Assembly (NCBI GenBank): GCA_963848825.1
Contig: CAWKFA010000009.1
Coordinates: 186,001 to 250,000 of the forward strand
Source of the DNA: CAVVSQ01 sp963848825
GTDB taxonomy: Bacteria > Planctomycetota > Planctomycetia > Gemmatales > Gemmataceae
Reading direction: 5' to 3'
Length of the DNA: 64,000 nucleotides
How positions within the stretch are numbered: the stretch's first letter is position 1; the number at the start of each line of letters is the position of its first letter. Shown piece after piece: positions 58,882 through 64,000 of the stretch. The notes under the pieces are model-generated. The model was not told where the DNA came from. It did no database searches and was given only the letters and a program-made list of their open reading frames with translations. A program made the translations under genes and the position numbers.

Positions 58882-61457
58882 TCAAACAATATTATCCCGC
58901 CGATAGAACTTATTTGCCAGTAGGTTCTCCACCGCTAAAAGAATTAGCACGATGACCATGAATAGCGGAAAGAGTTCCACCGGTTCGTTCCAGTGGTTGT
59001 TGAGTGCCTCACGTAATTTCGCGGACCGGCCGACAGGGACAACGGCGCCGGGGCCTAACAGACTCTCAATCTCCTGGACCGGCACGCGCGTCAAGTCGCT
59101 TTCTTCTGACGCGACATTCACACTGAAGGCACCCAACGGCAGTTTATCGTCCGCGAGCCCCTTGATTACATAATTGCCCGGCGCTTCCGCCTGCCGCACA
59201 TGCAACTCGCCCGGCTGCTCGGGCGCCGTGATGGTTTCGGCCAGGTCCTGGCCCCGCACCAGGGCGAAAGATTGAAAGCGAGGCGCTGGGTGGCAACGCC
59301 ACCACCGGGGCGTCCTGGCCGCTCGTAAAGTTGAGACGAACGGCTTCGGTTTCACCGGTCAAATATTTGGTAGCCTGGCCCACCAGCACAACAAAGGTGG
59401 AGTTTTCCAGATAATTAGTCCAGCGTTGTGGCCGGGAATCCAGGGGCGTCGTGAACAGCAGTATCTTCCCAGGTTTGCCTTTCTCCGGTGGAAGACGGCG
59501 TTCAAGGAGAGCGGGCTTTCTGGCAGCGCCCTGGTAGGCCACGATGGGCAGCGCTTCATTTTCGTGGGGCTTCAGATTGATGTCCCAGTAAGCAAAAGCG
59601 CCCCTGGGTCGCGTAATCACTTCGGAGTCCGTCCAGGAGCGGAAGGGCCTCATCATTGGATGTTGGAAAATGGACTCATCGTCCAGGTTCCAAAGGGCGC
59701 CTTCATTCTTGCTATCATCTTTTCCCTGGGTTATTTTGTCGCCAACAACCCCTGGCATGAGCTTTTGCGCAAGATCCTGGTTGTAGGCATCACGATTCAT
59801 TTCATCGCCCGCGGGAACAATGCCCAGGCCGATACCCTGGCGCACCAGTTCGTAGAGGGCACTCCAGGTTGCCCGCTCGGGGGCCGGCACTTCAAAGAGA
59901 TAGATTGCTTGAAAGGCGGCAAGATCGTTCATCTTGGGCAGATCGCGCGGGACCTGGCCTCGATGGCGACTTGATAATCGCCGCCAAGTGCTTGCAATGC
60001 CTTGATGAAATAGGAAGCCCTGGCGTCGTCTTCGTTTTCCCGCAAAACGAGCACACGCGGCGGCTGGCGAATCCCGAACGTGAGGAAACGACTGTTGTTG
60101 AAGGGCAACAAGTCCGGGGGATCGATGCGCACTTCGAGTTGATGGGGGCCTGGCGCCAGTTCCAGGCAATTGATTTGAAACTGCACCATTTGCTGCTCGC
60201 CGGCCTTCAGCTCGACAGGCTGTTGCATGGTTTTTTCGCCAATCCGGCAGACAACCGACGTGCGCAGGTCTTGGCCCGTTGCCTTGACGACGGCGCGGAG
60301 TACGAAGTACCCTTCACTGGCCGTGAAGGACTGGCGCGGTTGGCCATTGGCCTGTACTGGCAATTCAAGGTGCGTGACGGCCATGTCGATGGGTTGATCG
60401 ATACCAACATCCATGAACAGCCCCTGGGCACCACGCAGATCACGCATGATCTCTTGCAGGTTGGCTATCAGCTTCTGCCGGAAGGGATTTTGTTCCTTGT
60501 TATCGTCATTACGTTCCAGCAATTCGAGAAGTTCCCTGCCGCGGCGCTGGAGGGCCGCACAGGTAGCGGCCAGTTTGTCGTCCGCGGGTAGATCTTCCTT
60601 GGTCAACGTCGGCAATCGGGACGCGAGATTTTCCAGACCATCGATTAGCGCTTGCTCGGGATAGTCCTTGCCGGGAGGGGGAGGCAGGTTTTGCCGCAAC
60701 TTCTTGAGTAAATCAAGCGCCGGAGCAATAGAGTCGCGAGCTTGCAACAATCCTTCAAGCGCGGGCGGCACCTGGTCGGCGGCCGCCAACGTCGCTGCCA
60801 GCTTCGCGCGGTCCCAGCAAGCACGTGTGCGATCGGAGAAGACACATACGAAGCGCGGCAGATAGCGGCGCGTCTCATCTTCCTTGTTGCGGGCCAGTTC
60901 TCCCAAACAGCGATAAGCAGTATTCCAGAGTCTGTAGGGCCGACGCCGAACCGGGATGCAGTTTAAGCCCCTGGATTCGTTCCCGCGCCTGGTTCATGTT
61001 CAATAGCCATTCGCCGCGCTGGGAAAACGAACTCTCCCCTGTATCGAGGATGACGACCCGGCTGCCGGCGGGCAGGTCCGCGAGGAATTCCTGGCCCTCG
61101 CTTCTTGGTTTCATCGAGGCGCGAGAGCTTGTCGCTGGTGCGATAATCCATGCTCATGCTGGTATCGAATACCAGGACCACCGCCAATGGCCGCTCACTG
61201 TTCAAGGTGAGCCCCTGAGTGAAGAGACGCGGCCGACCCAGGGCGAGACAGATAAGAACGAGCAGCAGAACACGTAGCGCCAGCAGGAGGAGATGGCGCA
61301 AGCGTAGCTTACGCTGATTGGTCCGCTGCCGCCGCGCCAAAAATCGAAAGGCGGGAAAGGGCAGGGTCTTGGGCTTTTGCCGCATGATGAAATGCAGCAA
61401 AATGGGAACGCCCGCCACCAGCAAACCGCCGAGCAGGACTGGGAAAACGAATGTCAT
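58882..61457 (-). CDS. BatA-like membrane protein (N-terminal BatA + VWA), about four frameshifts
   Basis: The start is 'MTFVFPVLLGGLLVAGVPIL', the BatA N-terminal domain, with 'LHFIMRQKPKTLPFPAFRFL' and two membrane helices. A VWA domain follows ('LAVVLVFDTSMSMDYRTSDK'). Frame changes are near 61105, 60900, 59960 and 59285. Each time the next frame continues the same protein, for example 'CVFSDRTRACWDRAKLAATL', 'IYLFEVPAPERATWSALYEL', and at the end 'LFPLFMVIVLILLAVENLLA', a C-terminal membrane helix. The joined product is about 858 residues, spanning the membrane with a large extracytoplasmic part. It follows the DUF58 gene by 4 nt. Confidence 0.82.
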
Positions 61458-61461
61458 GTTC

Positions 61462-62358
61462 TCACAGCCTTTTCTGTCGCTGCAGCAGATATTCCATCAG
61501 CGCCTTGTCGAAACTCACGCTCGTATCCATGGGGACATAATCAATGTTCGCCTTGGCACATTCGGTGCGGTAAAAGTTTTGGAACTCGGCCAGTGAGGTT
61601 AAATAGTCGGGACGCATCCCCAGGGCATCCAGGGTAAGCCGGCGATCTTCCTCAACGTCCTCAAACTCGATGGTGCCTTCGAAAGGGAAGTGAACCTCCG
61701 CTTCGTCGAGAATATGGAAGAGAATGACATCGTTGCCGCGGTGCCGCAAGTGATGCAGGCTTTGCATGACGGGTTCCGGGTCGGTCAGGAGGTCGCTGAA
61801 GAGCATCACCAGGCTCTTGCTTCGTATCATGGCCGCCAACTGATGGATGCAGGGAGCGATGTCGGTGGGTCCGGCGGGCTTGAGGTTGGCGAGCATTGCC
61901 AGAATAGTGCCGAGCTGAGTCCGTTTGCTCCGCGGCGGCAGGCAGGTGCGGATGCGGGTGTCAAAGGTGACCAGGCCGACCGGGTCTTGCTGATAGATCA
62001 TCAGGTAACCCAGAGCCGCCGCCAGACAAATGCCGTATTCGAACTTGGTCAGTTCCTGACGAAAGGTGTAAGCCATGGACGAGGAGAGGTCCATCATCAG
62101 GTAGCCGGTCACATTGGTTTCGGCCTGGTACTTCTTGAGATAATACTTGTCCGTCTTGGCGAAGACATTCCAGTCGAGGTCCTTGAGGTCATCCCCGGGA
62201 ACATATTTGCGATGTTCACTGAATTCGACGGAAAAGCCATGGAAGGGGCTGGCATGCAGGCCGGCCAAAAAACCTTCGACGATGAACTTGGCACGAAGGT
62301 CGAGTCTGGCCACCTGGCGAATCACTTCGGGGCGCAAATATTTTTCCGGCGAGGCCAT
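61462..62358 (-). CDS. DUF58 domain protein
   Basis: The protein has 298 residues from the ATG at 62358; GGGAGGG at the end of the upstream gene is its ribosome site, so the much longer open frame to 62751 is not used. 'FHGFSVEFSEHRKYVPGDDL' and 'LDWNVFAKTDKYYLKKYQAE' are the DUF58 signature, and 'GYLMMDLSSSMAYTF' is the metal-binding motif of its VWA-like fold. DUF58 proteins are encoded next to MoxR AAA+ ATPases and BatA proteins. No moxR is seen here; it may lie beyond the right edge. It starts 2 nt after the stop of the propeller gene, so the genes are translationally coupled. Confidence 0.93.
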   Translation of the reverse strand: MASPEKYLRPEVIRQVARLDLRAKFIVEGFLAGLHASPFHGFSVEFSEHRKYVPGDDLKDLDWNVFAKTDKYYLKKYQAETNVTGYLMMDLSSSMAYTFRQELTKFEYGICLAAALGYLMIYQQDPVGLVTFDTRIRTCLPPRSKRTQLGTILAMLANLKPAGPTDIAPCIHQLAAMIRSKSLVMLFSDLLTDPEPVMQSLHHLRHRGNDVILFHILDEAEVHFPFEGTIEFEDVEEDRRLTLDALGMRPDYLTSLAEFQNFYRTECAKANIDYVPMDTSVSFDKALMEYLLQRQKRL

Positions 62359-62360
62359 GG

Positions 62361-64000
62361 CTACCCTCCCTGCCCGAAATGGTAGATCTTCTGTCGCGTC
62401 TGAACGCGCAGGCAGTTGTCCCGCACCTCCAGCGAGATAAGCGGCGAGTCCTCCGCGAGAGGCAAACGTTGCATGCACTGTCCGCTGCGCGGGTCGAATA
62501 TCAGGACCGACCGATCCGGTTCGGTTTTTGCGTGGGAAAAGTAGCCGAGAGGACGTGAAAAGGGACAAACCAGCGGCATAATCCAGGGTATGGACACCTG
62601 GCCGGTCAAACAAACCAAGAGAGCATCCCCCGCCCGCACGCAGCGCCAACCGCCCATGGAGCGAGCCTCGGCCCCAGCACCCGCTACTAACGGCTGCCGC
62701 CAGATGAGGGCACCATCTCGGAGCGACCGCGCCTGTAAAACATCGCCACAAGCAAAATAGGCAGCCACTTCATCGAGTGCCGCGTTGTCGGCGACGACGG
62801 CGTCTGGCAAGAAGGGAACGCGCCAGTAGGCACTGCCGCGATCGGAACTGAGGCGCACAAGTTCAGGCCCAATATTGCGCGACACCAGGGCCAATACTTG
62901 ATCCTTGGTGCCAAAGATTTGCGTGGGCGACCCGGTGAGCGATGTTAACCCCATCGGCTGGTAGGTCCAGACAATCTGGCCGCTCGCTGCGTTGAGAAGA
63001 AGTACTTTTCCATCATCGGCAGGAACAACAAAGCGATGATCATCAACCGCCAGTGGCGGGCGCGGCCAGGGCACGGGCGCCGGCCCCTGCCGAAGCAATT
63101 TACCGGTGGCACTATCGAGGACGAGGTATTTGCCGGCATTCGTTTGCAAAAGTACAAGGCGATCGCCAACATGAACGTGGGGACCAAACCGCCCACCGCC
63201 GTGGAGCGGCTGAATTTGCCCGCCGGAAGCCCATAAAGACCAGGCAACCTGGCCACTCTGTAAGTCCCTGGCCAGCAGTAGCCGCTGATCGGCCATGAAA
63301 AGCCGCAACTGCTTGTTGCAGCCGACGAACCGAGGGGTCGGCTCGGCAAGCTCAGTCGGCTGACTATCTTGAAGGCAATACCGGGTCACGCTGGCGGCGC
63401 TCCTGGCAGGTTGAGTCGCTACTTCCATTAATTTTTGCAAGGGCAAAAGCACCGGCACCGGCGTCGAGATGGGCGACTGGCAGTCGCCGGCGAGACTCGC
63501 GGTGGTCATTAAGGTCTGCCGCCAGGGAGGAGGCGATCTACCAAGCATTTCGTCAATCCGCTGGCGGCTCAGGCTATTCCAGGCACCATTGCTACCCAGA
63601 CTGTTCTTGGTCAAATCACCCAGACGTTCGAAGTTTTGGCGCGCGGCCTCGCCAAGGCCGGCGTCATTTTGTGCCATCGCGAGTTGGTAGAGCACCAGCC
63701 GGGGGTCCCGCGCATCTTGGAGCATTTTTTTTCGATCTTCCAAGAAATGGCGCTGCGGAACGTACACGGCCAGTTCGTCTTGGCCGGCGACCACGAGACA
63801 GTTTTGACCGAACGCCATGTTACCCGGCAAAATGGCGCGGAGCATGGTCGGCTCCAGGTATTCGGGCTCGGTCGGTGCGGCTTTGTCGATGTTAAATCGC
63901 TCCTGGTACCCATCATGGAGCGTCACTCCTCGCAAGGGAAGTTTGGGGTCCTGCGTAGGCCAAAGGAGCCAACTGCCGGCGAGCAGGCCTCGGCCCGTGC
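62361..64000 (-). CDS. PQQ-like beta-propeller protein, 5' end outside window
   Basis: The frame is open to the right edge (upstream of 63935 it reads 'GLLAGSWLLWPTQDPKLPLR'), so the gene begins outside the window. The visible part has 546 codons including the stop. It carries PQQ-type propeller blades: 'LVLDSATGKLLRQGPAPV', 'VLLLNAASGQIVWTYQPMGL', 'LARDLQSGQVAWSLWASGGQ' and 'VLIFDPRSGQCMQRLPL'. A helical stretch 'LYQLAMAQNDAGLGEAARQN' lies nearer the N-terminus. Such repeats act as scaffolds as often as enzymes. It is the first visible gene of the operon with DUF58, BatA-like and VWA proteins. Confidence 0.8.
   Translation of the reverse strand, partial: TGRGLLAGSWLLWPTQDPKLPLRGVTLHDGYQERFNIDKAAPTEPEYLEPTMLRAILPGNMAFGQNCLVVAGQDELAVYVPQRHFLEDRKKMLQDARDPRLVLYQLAMAQNDAGLGEAARQNFERLGDLTKNSLGSNGAWNSLSRQRIDEMLGRSPPPWRQTLMTTASLAGDCQSPISTPVPVLLPLQKLMEVATQPARSAASVTRYCLQDSQPTELAEPTPRFVGCNKQLRLFMADQRLLLARDLQSGQVAWSLWASGGQIQPLHGGGRFGPHVHVGDRLVLLQTNAGKYLVLDSATGKLLRQGPAPVPWPRPPLAVDDHRFVVPADDGKVLLLNAASGQIVWTYQPMGLTSLTGSPTQIFGTKDQVLALVSRNIGPELVRLSSDRGSAYWRVPFLPDAVVADNAALDEVAAYFACGDVLQARSLRDGALIWRQPLVAGAGAEARSMGGWRCVRAGDALLVCLTGQVSIPWIMPLVCPFSRPLGYFSHAKTEPDRSVLIFDPRSGQCMQRLPLAEDSPLISLEVRDNCLRVQTRQKIYHFGQGG

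Overview
The window looks like chromosomal DNA of a planctomycete, most likely Gemmataceae or a close relative. This rests on gene content, not on a database search: a BBP7-type outer-membrane barrel protein, a giant extracellular protein with an LEPR-XLL-like N-terminal motif, many Ser/Thr kinases beside PP2C phosphatases, hpnC-hpnD squalene genes, a DUF58/BatA/VWA operon, and several small lipoproteins. No rRNA, tRNA, CRISPR array or complete insertion sequence was recognised.

Layout. 1-3.5 kb: surface proteins (LEPR-type giant protein, BBP7 barrel). 3.9-7.7 kb: a secreted pentaheme c-type cytochrome followed by a sugar-dehydrogenase-like beta-propeller. 7.8-10.1 kb: a DUF4432 epimerase-like protein and a zinc-type alcohol dehydrogenase. 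10.2-20.6 kb: mostly housekeeping genes (hemB, a Ser/Thr kinase, hemL, an HTH-EIIA regulator, argG, an M67 peptidase, carB), then a dual-specificity phosphatase. 21.5-22.05 kb: two near-identical palindromic MITE-like elements in gene-free DNA. 22-27.7 kb: a polytopic membrane protein, a parvulin, and a BlaI repressor/M56 sensor-protease pair with a readable promoter and operator. 27.9-31 kb: hpnC-hpnD convergent with fabF. 31.2-36.8 kb: a signalling island with a zinc-ribbon peptide, a short Hsp70, a Ser/Thr kinase, a pseudokinase-PP2C fusion and a histidine kinase. 37-41 kb: metF, two lipoproteins, a pseudo-receiver/SpoIIE phosphatase, and a dimethylargininase-like enzyme. 41.2-46.4 kb: the PrkA-YeaH-SpoVR operon plus a fourth small gene, with a terminator-like hairpin in its leader. 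46.9-53.4 kb: a small membrane protein, DUF971 with an Mrp ATPase, a glycosyltransferase, and a MacA/MacB-like ABC efflux set. 53.7-56.4 kb: upp and ggt. 56.4-64 kb: a VWA/BatA/DUF58/PQQ-propeller operon running off the right edge.

Sequence quality matters when reading this annotation. About 25 single-base frame changes interrupt otherwise intact, conserved and mostly essential genes (carB, hemL, argG, kinases, BatA-like and others). The protein on both sides of each break continues the same family alignment, so indel errors in the sequence are more likely than real gene decay. Such genes are given as one CDS spanning all frames, with the approximate break points stated.

The most interesting points are the candidate attenuator in front of prkA, the pseudokinase-PP2C fusion inside an Hsp70/kinase/phosphatase cluster, the paired palindromic elements, and the BlaI promoter whose operator sits directly downstream of the -10 box.
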